64,000 bases of DNA from Wolfiporia cocos (taxonomy: Eukaryota; Basidiomycota; Agaricomycetes; Polyporales; Phaeolaceae), in the NCBI GenBank assembly GCA_029448655.1, contig JACCLO010000002.1:4464001-4528000 (forward strand), given 5' to 3'. A model generated the notes under the pieces. It was not told where the DNA came from. It made no database searches and was given only the letters and a program-made list of their open reading frames with translations. The translations under genes were made by a program, and so were the position numbers. This document shows positions 9,418 to 22,200 of the stretch, one piece after another (the stretch's first letter is position 1; the number at the start of each line of letters is the position of its first letter).

Positions 9418-11320
9418 CTACTGCTTCGCCTGCTGCTGGCGCTTTGCGGCGAGGGTCTCGATGATGTGGTGCACGCCCTGCGGCTCGAGCACGACCTTGG
9501 TGCCGTCGCAGCGGGCCTTGCTGGTGAATTCTGAGCAGAGCTCATTGATGTCCAGGTCCTGCTTGGACAGACCAGAGTGAGTATCCTGTACAGCATGAGC
9601 ACACACCGTCCCGCTAGGCAACCACACTGACCTTGAACTGGGGGTTGTTCGTGATGCTCCGCCATGCGGCGAGCACCTCGACGTTCTTGTCGCTCTTCTC
9701 GGTCGGCGGAAATGACGAGCCTTTGCACATGATCATTGCGCCGCCCGTCTCGTCCGCGACCGCCTTGCGCAAGAACGGCGCCATCGGCATCTCGCACGCG
9801 AATGCGGAGCTGCCTTGGCTCTCGATAAGCTTCGCAAGCTCTTCCTTCGTCTTCGGGCACTGTTCCCCGTGCGCGCCGGGGCTTGAACCTGAAGATGACG
9901 GTGAGGAGGAGGATGGTGATCGGAAGCTAGAATGTGACACTGGACTTAATGCGCTCGGGGGGCTCTTCAGCAGGGCATTGAAATCCACGCCATTCTGCGT
10001 TCCCAAGTAATTGCCGCCGAACAGCTGATCCAGCCCGTTCGTTGAGTCCCCGCTTGGCGGCGACCAGTTGTCGAATGTCGTCAAATCGAAGTGATTGAAG
10101 TAATTCGAGCTCGAGTTGCTGCCGTTTGTGGACGATGGCGGTGAATCGTAAGGTGAAGGCTCGGCGAACGACATGAACATTGGGTTCGCCGCAATTGTCT
10201 TATATTGACAATGCGGCTGGCCGAACCCGAAGTCCATATTCATCGAGCCATCCGACGCCGTCGACTCGTCGTTCATATTGAGCATGTTCGGGTCAAATGA
10301 TATCAATGAGTTGAAGTTGAGTGGCGAGTGTGGCTGCGGCGGCGATATCGGCGATCGGCTTGAGCTCGCACTCGGAGAGCTGAAATTGAACGAATGTTGT
10401 TGGTTGGCGTTCATGGAGCCGGCCGCCGAGCCGTCCCTGGGCATGGTGAATGTAAAGGCCGCCTGCTTGAGCACCATGTTCTCATTCTGCAGCCGCGACA
10501 ACAGGTCCCGGAGGTTCTCATTCTCTGTCTCGGTCATCTGGTTCTTGGCCTCGAGCGCGGCGACCTTGTCCTCCAGCTGGCAGAACGGGACGTCAAGGAA
10601 AGACGGGAGGGAGCGGACAAGCGACGCACATCCTTCACATGCTTCTCCTTTCGCTCTCTGAAGGCTCGCTGCGCCGCACGATTTTGTTCCTTACGCTTGA
10701 GCAATCGAGACTCATCCTGATCGAAGACATCAGGGGGGGGGTGAACGACCATCGGCGATAAGCAACGCACTTGTGAAGGGTTGCCCGTCGACTTGCGACG
10801 GGAGCTGGAAGACTTTTTGTTGCCATTTGCGGCGCCACCCGGTGTGCTCGCTGCGAAGATAGATGAGCGAGCGTCCATCTTGGAGCAACTATCAAGCATT
10901 GGAACATGACGTACAGCTACCGTTTGTGTGTTGGTTCTTGTGGGTCGGCTCGCCGGCAATGCTCTCGCTGCTCGCCTTCCGCTTGAGTCCAGGCTCCTCG
11001 GGCTCCGCAGTGGTGGACGACGAATGGGAGAACACCCCCGACTGACGGCGCGACGGGCTGTGCTCATTCACGCTCGGCGGGCTGGGGCTGCTGTCACTGG
11101 AAGGAGGAGTAGGGTTGGGTATTGGCGGGGGGAAACGGCTGAGATGCTGGGGATCTACGACCTCAGGAACGCCATCAAAGTGGTTGGGGGTCCCGCCGCC
11201 ACCGACGACGGGAAACTGCTTCTCAAGGAAAGCGAGAAAGTCCTCGTCGGGGAGGGACGAGAACGAATTTGGCTGCTGGGAGAGGTCCCAGAACTGCTGG
11301 AGGCCGCCAAAGGGGTCCAT
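9418..11320 (-). CDS. AP-1-like bZIP transcription factor (Yap1/Pap1 type)
   Basis: Nuclear regulator of oxidative and drug stress, by family. Exon 1 (11320-10921) starts MDPFGGLQQFWDLSQQ and is rich in Ser and Pro. Exon 2 resumes at 10850. The bZIP basic region EQNRAAQRAFRERKEKH follows from 10716, with the fungal AP-1 signature NxxAQxxFR. The zipper is LEDKVAALEAKNQ, then ENENLRDLLSRLQNEN. A long Ser/Asn-rich region leads to the PAP1 C-terminal domain. Cysteines lie in EQCPKTKEEL, FACEMPMAP, MIMCKGS, ELCSEF and ARCDGT, matching the redox-sensed cysteine-rich domains that control Crm1 export in Yap1/Pap1. The last exon (DLDINELCSEF...QQQAKQ) follows an intron at about 9632-9564. The poly-G run near 10732 is intronic. 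Confidence 0.92.
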
Positions 11321-14300
11321 GATGATCGGTCAGGAAAAGCGGGATGAGGTGAGACTGTGTGCGGCGCCGAGTAAGCAAGCAGGCGGCGATGACGAAGCAG
11401 GCCGTGTATCAGCAGGCGTAGGGGTGTTTCAGGAGCTGGGGGACGAGGACGGCCGCGAGGAGGAGGAGAATGGAGACGGTGGGAGGGAGAGAGGGGCGGG
11501 AGATGCCGTGGGTACGCAAGCAAGCCGCACTCCGCTGTGCCGCCTTCGAGTCGGAGTTGAATCCGCCGCTCGTTCCGCCGCCTTGATCTGCTGACCAACC
11601 GAGATCCCGCCCTCGCGCTCCCGCCTATCTGACTCGACTAAACGCTGCTCCTTGCATTCGTTCAATCCGCCTTTCAGCATTTCTGCTCACGCTTGGCAAC
11701 GATGCTCTCGCCGCTTCTCAGGCCTTCGTGTGGCGAGGACACCGCCCAGACCACGGCCAGTGTGGTCCAACTGTATACTTAGCTGCTCGCCGAAGAGAGC
11801 CGAAGGGCTGCGCGCATGATCTGCAGCGCACGCGTTGTCTCGCCTTCGCTTCCATCGGTCTTTCCAACCGCGTAGGATCACAAACGCGACAACGTAACTT
11901 TCTCTCGTCCATGTTCGCGCGCGCGTCGTCCCAGACCCTTTTCCGAGCGTGACCGCACGCGCGCGCCCTCGGCGGCTTTCTGCGCGCGAACCTCTCGCAC
12001 GCTGTGCCCAACGCGCGTAGCAGGGCGCCACGTACGCGCCGCACACCGCGATTACAAACTCGGTGTGTGCAGTCCAATCGCTCTGTGCCGGACGGAGCAC
12101 AGGCTGTGTGCGCTCACGGAGCGGTGTCCACCATTGGCTGTGGCACGTAGGCCTGGCGTCCGGCGAAACATGCTATAGCTAGCATCGGAACTGCCACCGG
12201 TGCGCGTGTCAGGACGTAGATGGTGCTGCATAGCATCTGCGCTGGGCGGCCCCAGTTACAGCTAGCCATAGTGCCCAGCAAGGTTCGGGGTGCCCCACGC
12301 ACCGCGCTTATTGTCCCTACAATGCAGAAGGCCGAGGCCCGGTGACCCCCTGCGCTGGTCTCTCACTTCCTTGCATGGGAGGAGCCGCTTCCATGCTGGT
12401 TGTATCCAGTGAAGTGCTAACCACTCTGGGCTCCTTGGGACGTCATCCTTTGCGACACGCGACACGCGACTTAACCTTCGCTTGCGGACATATAACTCTC
12501 TTGCACGAGTGCGGCAATAATATGCTGTGACTGCGACTGCGCCGCGGATGGACGCCGCTATTGGAGATTGAATGGCTCGCGTGGACACTTGGCTCGAGCA
12601 GCAGACCAGACCATATCGCGCTGCGCGTTAGCGGCATCGATACGTCCCACCCTGCTAGGCCGGACACCGACACCGATCCCAACGGACAGCAGTTACAGAC
12701 ACCACTACAAACATTGACCTTGTCTACAACAAACCTTCCGGACAAGTCGCCAAAATATTCCGCCTTCTACAAATGCGCAATCTTGGCCGTCGTGAGGATC
12801 TAGACATCAACCGTCTAGCGATCTGGATCGCGGTAGTGGTGCCACTGTCCCAGGAACTGCGAAGATCAGTGATCAATCACGTTCAAGAAGCACGTCACGG
12901 ACATGAGCCGCGGGGACGCGAGTACCCGTGCCGCGGGCAGCTGATTTGAGCGAACGCGCATCATCCAGACCGTGCTCGCACTAGTGTACGTCTTCGTGGC
13001 TGTGATGTATCTTGTAGGTTTCATTGTTTCAGCGTTGCCATCGAAATACGATATATGTCCACCTCCCTTATCGCCCGCGAAAAGGCCGCAGACCAGCCAG
13101 CAGCTCGTCGCCCCAGACGCTGAACCAGCCGCCTGTAAATCCTCGAGTTTCCCGCCTTGATCGCATGCGTGGCGCGCCAGGTCGGCATCAATACACTCTA
13201 CATAGTTGTGCAGGCAGACAATCTGAGACAGAATACGCCGACATAACGGCAGTCCCGCGGTCTGATCAAATTGGAAGCAGGGCAGGGGGACACACGGAGC
13301 GCGCTGGGTCGGGCCCCATATCCGCCCGGCCGCTAATGCAAATATCGCTCCTGGGCACCACAATCGATTGTCTGCCCTGACGACGAGAATTGGTTTAGGC
13401 AGGGTGCTCGTGCGATCGTGCGGTTGCCATCGACGCTACAATAATACTGAGTCCAGAGCCCGGCCTCTACGTCTGAACGCTGTAGGCGAATACAGGACAC
13501 AGCTTTGACCGGTCCGCGGGGACAATGCGTGCCGGCGACGCACGGCGCACGCACGCCGACCTCGATGTTCACTAGCGTTCCCTGACAGGTCCGATCAATA
13601 TCGGATGGTGCGCTGATTGTCGAGGCGCAACAAGCGTCAGCTCGTCTCCTGCCGCGCGTCGGTGCGTATATGATAGGTGCGTCTATCAATATAGTTCAAT
13701 TTTAAAACGAAAACCGAGTCATTGTCTGGATGCGGAGCGGGGGCGCTGATCTGTAGTCAAATAGGCGAGGGGATGAGTAAGATCAGCTAGCGAGCTACCG
13801 ATTATTTGACTGCGTATCGGGACGGTGTGGATGGATCGGTCTTTGATCGACATTGCCCACGCCCCATTTCCGTGCAGGGTGGCGTACGTGCGGGCAACGA
13901 GCTCATTTAATTTCACGGGCTCTCGATGCGCATCTTGTCATCTCGCAGGATTATATTCCTACGCACATCGCCGTCGCGTGGCGACTGCCGGGTACAATGT
14001 GAACTTCCTGCTGCCGAGGGTGAAGTGGAAGCTCGTCAATGGTGGTGCGTTCCAATTGCCATATATTGTCGGTCCCGCATTCAGTGAATAGGCCATCTAA
14101 TCAACGGGCTCTCGATATCCCGCCCTGCATCGATATTGGTGGGTTCTAGATGATAGCCCGTTATGCAGTTGCATGCGGCCAGCGACCCTTGACACACAGA
14201 TTTGAATCTATAGACCACGTATGCAGCTAGACATCCGACAGCCCCTGATGCAGAGAGAAGGAACGAAGCTACGTTCCCGCATGACCTCGCATTCAGTCGA

Positions 14301-15924
14301 ACACAATCCATATCGATGAAATGGCCTATTGCAGCATGCCACAACGCAGCGCCACTATCTGTACCTATCAATTCAACCCACGAAAAGCTACACATTGACC
14401 ATCGGTGCTCTGTCACGCCGACATCGCTGAGCAATAATTTCATGCGGTACTGCGCGGAATCGGTATTGACCAACTGCCAATGCGCGACGTCTGCCCCCGT
14501 TCGTCGTCGCTGTTCCATTTCTGGCTCGTGAACTTACCAAATCGCTGGTGCAACACAATGCAGTGTCCAGGTCCCGACAACACACCCGCTCGTGCGTTAC
14601 TTACACGTATAGTCATCGCTGACAGATCCTCCCGATATTGAGGGGGAATTACCACCCGATTCAAGTATATCTAGAGACTGACAGGTACGTGCCAAAAATG
14701 CCGCTACGGTTCGCGGGTTCTTGATAGCAGCCCCTCCCCTCCTGGTGAAGGCACTGCTCATATCAACATACGGAGGATACATAACAGCTCTATGGAACTT
14801 TCATCATTTCCTCTGGGGGAACTGTGCGGTTGCCTTCCTCGTAAGCTCCCCGACATCTTATCGGTCAGAGACCCTTAGCCTATCTAACTACGTTTTGGCG
14901 TGGTCCCCTCTTGGGAGACGCGTTGACCACACTAAGCTGCGCGGAATAGACATACGATGTCCAGGCCACCAGCTCACAGTCTAGCTGTCGAATTTGCACG
15001 CAGAGTTACGATCTCGGATGAGTGGTGGTCTCCGCGACCTGCTTTTGAATGCCACATCACGGTGCTACAATACTCCGCCGCTTCGTTCTTATCTGATAGA
15101 CAGTTGGATATTCAAGTCTGCAGGCATGCTGTCGCACCGGGGTCGCAAGCCTGGTAGATCATGCATCGACGCATGATCGTTTCCCCTCCAAGCTACCATA
15201 TAGCATCCCCGCAGGTTGGTGTCTTCCAGCCACCGATCCACATTCTCCATTGGGAGGGTATACACGCGCATTATCGGACACACTGGCATGCACCGGAGGC
15301 ATGAAATGACCATAACGTTGCTTCCATATAATCGAGGTCCTCTCTCAGTTGCGAGAACGTTGTCCGCAGTATGCCCGTCCATGTAAGCGTATCTCCTCAT
15401 GCACGCAGATGTACGCGCTGTGAAGTTCCGCCTTTCATGAATCCGGGTCTAATATGGTTCCGATGAAGACTCCGCAGAGAGCGCGGAACTTACACGATTT
15501 CCGTATAACGCAACCTTTGGCACCGCACCACACTTCCAACCAATCCTCATCCCTGTATGTGTAGTCGCATGAAACTCGCGGACACGAATACCACGGATGT
15601 TGTTATAGCACCAAACCACACAATTGCTAGACGGAGATCTCTGAGATGAATCGCGGACAGCGCGATCATGGCATTGACAGAAGCATGTGAATGTGTTATA
15701 ATACATAATGACGTCCAGATGTTCGACACAGAATTACCAGGAACTATGATGTTGGGCGGATATACCAGCAATGAAAGTATGTTGCACGTGCAATGTGATG
15801 GAGGTCCAAGGTATGAGCAATGAATGAATGACGAGAGAAACATCAAATCCAGACGGGGATATAGACAAAGTGTCACTAGTGGCGCATCAGAGAAGGACAT
15901 GAATGCAGGGACAGAGACACGCAC
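11321..15924. other. 4.6-kb region without a recognisable gene
   Basis: The first kilobase is probably the 5' region of the bZIP gene. Beyond it are scattered open frames of 60-165 codons, mostly on the minus strand, such as 12866-13363, 13333-13689, 14081-14518, 15089-15400 and 15547-15924. None shows a known domain, and I could not chain them by plausible introns into a conserved protein. The frame at 15547-15924 is continuous with the ERF4 gene end and could be its tail. An undetected lineage-specific gene remains possible. Confidence 0.45.
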
Positions 15925-17137
15925 ATAATACTCAATCTCTAGCTGCAGGCAGTACGGTGATATGGGGCATTCAATGAGTCACGGACGCACTAGAAGGAGA
16001 GAAGCCACGCACAAACATGAACGCCACTTTACGTGGCCAGCGTATGTGCAACCCTGCAGGGTTGAACAGACGCACATTTGTGTCCTCAATGAGTTGTTGG
16101 AGCCGGCGCATCTCCTGCGCATGAGACATGAGACAACCTGCGCGCTCCGAACCACATGCAGGAGACGCACCTTGTCATAATGGGATGCGGCTATGAGCCG
16201 CGAGAGTTGGAGTGTGAAAAATGCGAGCGCATTGTCGACCAGCGAATGGTTCAAGTCATACGCAGAGATGAGCAACTCGTTGATGCTGTTGATTGTTTCG
16301 AGGAATTGGGTCGGCGTTAACTGCCGGGATGCATGTGTCTGAGTGAGCACGAACTGAATTTACCAGTCAGACAGTGGGAAGACACGCACGCGTCCCTCAA
16401 ACTCAAGCGGGTAACTGGACGCAAACTGTGGGAGCTCGCCCCCGGAATAGTCGCGTTCGATCCGCACGATTTCGCGCGGGTGATGTTTACCAATCTGACC
16501 CACGGGCGACGATCCATAAGCAGCATCGGGCGGGGGCGGCCCAAAGTAGTACGATGAGTGTGGAATGAGGGGCCTCGACCGTCTGCGCGAGCATCGATCG
16601 GTGTTAGTGCGAGATAGTACATGCAGTGAGGGTGTGTACCTACAGCGGCTTGGTGCTGGAGAAATCGTGCACGAGCCGGGTATTGGATGAACCGCTGCAG
16701 TTTCCCTGCCCCTGCGAGTGCCGTGGCGGCTCCCATAGTGGCGGCTCGGGCTGGCCGTTCGGGATTGAGATTGGCCCTAGAGGGTGCTCTGTTGAGCGGC
16801 GCGGCTGCGATGGCTCGCCGAATGACGTATAGAACGCGTCCTCTGGTGAAACCGCGTTGGATGACGTGGTACCGAGGTCATCCTCAGCCCACGAGTCGCG
16901 CAAGTTGGCTCTGTCAAGCCCCGGATCGTAATCGCGAGGCGTAAGCGGCGGTGGGGACGGAAGCGAGTCAGGCGGCGCGACACGAAGGCCGGCCCTTGAC
17001 ATTTTGCTTGTGATGTCGTTTTCCGGGACGTGTGATGTCGAGCCTTTGGCGTCGCTTTGATGCTGTGCTGATTCTGGAGGGTTGGCAGTGGAGGCATGGG
17101 AGGAGAGAGAGGCTGATCTCTGCAGGTCGGCGGCCAT
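15925..17137 (-). CDS. ERF4: Erf4/GOLGA7-type palmitoyltransferase subunit
   Basis: Erf4 partners the DHHC enzyme Erf2 in palmitoylating Ras at the ER/Golgi. Start MAADLQRSASLSS at 17137, the first ATG in frame; a GTG further upstream is less likely. About 150 disordered, Pro/Ser-rich residues come first. The conserved domain follows, split over exons: SSYYFGPPPPDAAYGSSP, HHPREIVRIERDYSGGELPQ, SSYPLEFEGR, LTPTQFLETINSINELL, AYDLNHSLVDNALAFFTLQL, then EMRRLQQLIEDTNVRLFNPA and RWPRKVAFMF plus LEIEYY. This matches the Erf4 family closely. After EIEYY (15925) the sequence reads GTGCGTGT, either a splice donor or an open frame running to a stop at 15547. The true C-terminus is unresolved. Confidence 0.87.
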
Positions 17138-19267
17138 ATCGGGATGGTGCGGTGCAGCGTTGCGGCGAAGGGCAGGTTGCACACAGGCTGGTGATTTGAT
17201 CAGCTATAAGGCGTCGTGTGAAGTTGCGAGTCTCTTGCGTTCGGCTTCTGCCTCTAAGCTTCAGGCGCTAGCGGAGCGCAGGACACACTCTTGCAGTACC
17301 GCGAACTCGAGGCTTTCGGTAACTTTCGATGATATGACGGCACGCTTACAGCAATGCGTGCTGCATACAATATGAGGGATGAGTAGACAATTTGAGAGAG
17401 TGCCGGATACGTACCGGTGTGGTGCGAGTGCAAGAATCCAATCAAGAAGTGCAAGTGCTACGCAATGATCGCGTGGATTTCGCGACTTTGAATTTGAGCC
17501 TCGAAAGGGCCCGCGAGGCCGGCAAACTTCGTCAAATTCGTAAGGAACACGAAAGCCCTCCCAGTCAGTTGCGGGTAGACGAGCAAAGCTAATCAAAGTT
17601 AGGCTCGCGAGCACGGCCGGACCACAGAATCAGGCCGGAAGGAGCTGGAAAGCAGAGACAGCTACCAGGAGCTGGCGGTCAGGGATCAAGGCGGTTTGCG
17701 CAGCTAGCAATTGAAAGACAAGGACTGGGACGCTCAAAGACGCGTTGAACGGCGACCGGCAAGGCGTTCGCGCTTAGGTAATCGATAGAGCGCTTCCTCC
17801 CGTAGGCGCAACGACGCCGCGCGCTTGCACCATTCCACCATTCATCTCGACAGATGAGATGAGCGTGCGACGAGCTGCTGTCCTCCTACGCCTGTCTCCC
17901 ATAACCTGTGAACGATCATAGCGGCTCACCCAACTGCTCGAATTCTGGCGAGCCCCACCCACTAGCGTCCATGCTGTTCTCCCCGACAACTCCGCCGTCG
18001 CCGGACGTCGCACGCAACGCAAACAGACTACTTGCTACCGAGGAGCTCGGAAACTGCCACGGCTACGCGCTATGCCTGCGCAGGCATCTCGCTTAGCTCG
18101 CATGCGCCGCCAGGGAAGAGAGCATCTCCAGCAATGCGTCCTCTGCATGTCAGCCGCGAACACTTGGATCACCGGACGGCTGTAATCTCTATTGGCGCCA
18201 GGCCGAGGTCAATTGACTCACACAGTCCACAGGACTCCGAATTCAATGGCCGGGGGCGCTGCCAGTGTCACCGTGAGCACATATGCCGTAACGCCATGGT
18301 GGAAGTGTCGCCAGCAGCCTTCTGGTCCTGCGAATGCGGCGATTCTGAGAGGACGAGCGCGTACGCTTGAATTTGGCCATGGGAGGTGCCGACTAAGCCT
18401 ACGGTGGCGCACATCTCATGCACTATGCGTGTCCTGCGTTGATCGGAATGAGACTATGCGCCTCGAGAAATCCATGTCCCGTGTTGGTATAGCGACAAAC
18501 GAGCGGACGGATACTCACAATATACGCACTCAGCGATGGTCTATCGCCGCAGCTCGTCTTCGTCTTCTGGTGCTCGCCTCCTGTGTGTGCACAGGCGATT
18601 ACGACCGTGCGTCGTGATTCTCAGCTTCGGCTTCTACCCTGTGCGTGTAGCACGAGAAGTATTGCTCACTACATCACCGCTTCTTCTCAGGCAGCCCATG
18701 CTAGTCCTGCATCCGTGCGACGTGCGAATCTTATTCGTGATTCTCGATACCCTCGACGAACTTCCCCTTGCCAAGGCACAGCCAAAGTCGTATTAGCTCG
18801 CGTCCCACAAGCGGCAGTGCACATCATTCGTGTTTCCACCATAATATGCGTCCCTCGGGCTAATGCCGGTAGATCATTTGCGTGCCCACGCCGCTTCCGC
18901 ATGCTATCAGGCAGGCTGCTGCGCCACAGTGGGTAGCGGCTAGTCTAATTCAAAGTAGTGTGCCTTCCATGAAACCGCCAATTTGTTCACACGTTCATGT
19001 TTAGCATGCGCTTCCTCTATTTTCTGCGAACATACTGTATACTACATTGACTACGACGAATATATGCAATTGTAGATACAAGCGATGCTACACGCCGAAA
19101 GCAGGTCATGTGGGTCATAACGGTCATCATGAGTGCGCGCGACTGGATACAAACAACGACGATGGCGAGAGCGATGCGTGCAGGGACGAGTTCAGCAGGT
19201 TACTTATCGAGGCCGGTTCTTAGGATCGGATACGAGTCTGAGATTGTAGGAGAAGAAAAAAGTGGTA
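17138..19267. other. Intergenic, upstream of ERF4 and downstream of CYC8
   Basis: About 2.1 kb. Open frames of 60-140 codons overlap on both strands (for example 17261-17614 minus and 18192-18617 plus). None has a domain, signal peptide or conserved start context that I can support. The stretch 18950-19270 is AT-richer and probably holds the CYC8 3' region. Confidence 0.45.
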
Positions 19268-22200
19268 TCAGGGTATCGGGCCGGAACGGCCATTGCTGCT
19301 GGACGGCGACGGCGTCCCCTTCACCTGCGGCGGCGACGCCGAGCTCGCGCCCGTCGGGTGCGGCACGATCTCGCGCTTCGTCCGCAGCGGCGATGCCGAG
19401 CGCGCGTGCATCCGCTCACGCTCCTCGGATGAGCCGACGCGCGCCGGCGAACGCGCCATTGGCGGGGGCAGCGCGTGGTTCCCGATCGGGCGCGGGTGAG
19501 GGGGGAGCGTCGTCGGGAGCGATGGGCTGGGTGGGTACGAGCGTGCCTCGTGTGGGTCGTGCGCGACCCGCGCCTGTGCCTCGGGCGAGTGCGACGTCGG
19601 CTGGTGGCGGAACGGGATCGGGGACATGCGCGAGGAGGGCGTGGGCGTCGGCCGCCCCGTCGACTGCGGCGAGACACGTTGCGTGCGCGACCGCTTGAGC
19701 TCGACGTCGTCGCCGGGGCCGGGGCTGCGTGCACGCTTCGTGCCGAGCGGAGGCGAGGGCCGCATCGGGAGGGAGTCGCGTCGCTGCGCCGAGTGCGGGG
19801 ACTGCACGGGCACCCTGCTGACACCCGGGCCGACAACATACCGAGGGCTGATGTTGTGCATGTCCACGAGTGCCTCCACGACGTCGCCATCGTAGTCTTC
19901 GTCGACCACGCGCGAGGGTGGGAGAGGCGCAGAGCTCGTGGGCGACGGCTGCACAGAACGACCAGCAGAGCCCGATCCCGCAGTGCTGCCGTCAGGACTC
20001 GCAGCCTTCTGCCTGTATCCCGACGGGCCCGCGCTGTAGCTGGGCGAGTCGACGCGCGCCGGCTCCTCCTTGACACGCTTCTGCGGAGGCCTGCGCTTGC
20101 GCTCCTTCTTCGGCTGGTCCGATGCAGGCACCGAGCTGCCCGACTCCGAGTCCTTGTCCTTCGTGTTCCGCCGCTGGCGCCGCTTGTCCGCGTCCGCAGC
20201 GATGCCTTGCGGCATGCGCGGGCTCTCCGAGGTGCGGCCGTAGCTCCCAGGAGCCGGCGGCGGGAAGCTCTCACGCACGGCACGCGCTGACTCAGGGGAG
20301 GAGTATCGCGGGTCGATCGGCTCACGCTCGTGTTCGCGTACGCGTCCGCGCTCGTACTCCCTTGGGGCCTCGCGCGCATCGAACCGCGGGTCATACCGCC
20401 GCATCGCCGGCTCCTGCATGACAGGCGACCGCGGGGGCATCACCGCGGGGCCAGACGGCATGTTCGTGCGCGGGTCCCAGTACCGCGCGTTAAAGCCCGT
20501 GTGCGCGTGCGCGCTGGGTGGCGAGACCTCGACGGGGCTGCGCTCGTGGCGGGGACTCGGCACGCGGGGCGGGGGCGGAGGCGACGAGTGCGCGTGGGGA
20601 TATACATGCTGCTGGGGAGCATATTCTTGCACGCGGCGGGGACGCTCATGTGCCCAGTCATGTTGCTCTACCATGCGTATATAACTGGGCTCGCGCTCGC
20701 TCATTGACGGCTCGCGCCCATATGGCGGCGGAGGCGGCGTGCGGCGTGCCGAGACAGGGGTCTGTCCAGGCCCGATTGGGGGACGGTTGTCGGCGTAAGA
20801 TGGACGCCCATTGGCAACAGCCGAGTGCGGTGGGGGAGAGGCGGAGTCGGAATGGACGCGGTAACCGCCAGTTGATCGTTCATGGGGGAGCGGCTGAGGG
20901 TGCGCAGAGCCGCGAAGGGACTCGGGCGGAGGCTGCTGCTGCGGGACGGGGTGGTGCAGAAGGAGGCCTTGTCCAGCGGGACCACGGGGGCCGTTCTCGC
21001 GGGGAGGGGGGTACACGCCCGAGGCCTCGCGGCTGTGCATGGGCGGGCGGTCGATATCCATGGGGGCGAGAGGGGTATGCGAAGGGACGCGGTTGTCATC
21101 AAGCACAACAGGCGGCGGCGGTCCACCCCTGAACGGCCCGGGCGATGACCGGCCGTTCATCTGCTGAGTCGGAACGGGCACTGGCAGGTCTCCCGGTCCT
21201 CGCGAGTCGGCTCTGAAGAGCGGACGGTGACCGACCTGGAGCAGCATCGGAGCACCACCGATCGTCCCTGGCGGCATCAAGTTCGCGTACGCAGTTGGAT
21301 GGACATCTTGCGGACCCGGCGCCGCTGGCAGCGCGCTACCGGTGGCCTGTGCTGTTCTGAGAAGCTGCAGCCTCTGAGTGATGGCGGTGTTGCTGGGGTC
21401 GAGCTCGGCCGCACGCGCGTAGGCGTCGATGGCGTCTGAGATCTGATTGTTGCAGCTCTCGTACAGACTCCCGAGGTCGAACCAGACCTCAGAGATGTAG
21501 GGGTTAATGCGGATGGCGCGCGAATAGGCATCAAGCGCGTCGCGGTACTGGTTTATTTGGAAGTAGAGGACGCCGATCGAGCACCAGAATGTGGGGTTAC
21601 GCCCGTCACGGTAGACGGCCTGCTGGTACGCCTCGTATGCCTTGTTGTACTTTTGCCCTGCCATGTACGCTCGGCCGAGGAGATACCAGGATTGGGCATC
21701 GGAAGGATCTATAGGCGAGGATGAGACATGACATCGCTTGGCTGATAGGCACGACTTACCGGCCTCGAGGCTCTTTGTCAAATACTGGATGGCGACCTCC
21801 TGATTCTGGAAGGTCGACCCATCCTGATGGTAGAGCCAGCCGAGCTGCTGGAGGACCTTGGCGTGACCGGGGTTGTCTTGGACGACGCGCTCGTACGCGT
21901 CACGCGCGCGGATATGCTGTGCACAATTTGAATGAGGAAAATACGAATGAATGGAAGCGGAAAACTTACATCGCGCTGCTGCTCAAAGACGTGCCCAATT
22001 TGGAACCATATGTCGGCATGCGCGAGGGGGTTCGGCGGATTGCGGAGGATGCGGTCGAAGCACTCGAGGCTTTCGGCGTATTTGCCCTGCTGTTTATAGA
22101 TAATCCCGAGCCGAAAAAGGATCTCGTTTGCCTTGTCAAAGTCTGGCACATGATGAGACGGACAGCCACCACGTGGGAATAGAAGCATACCTTTGTCCAT

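Noticed and set aside
11687..12100. 137-codon minus frame upstream of the bZIP gene
   Set aside because: Arg/Cys-rich composition, overlapping equal-length frames, and no domain; probably a composition artefact.
19321..20394. 357-codon minus frame overlapping the CYC8 last exon
   Set aside because: Out-of-frame shadow of the CYC8 exon; Arg/Ser/Thr-rich and without its own features.
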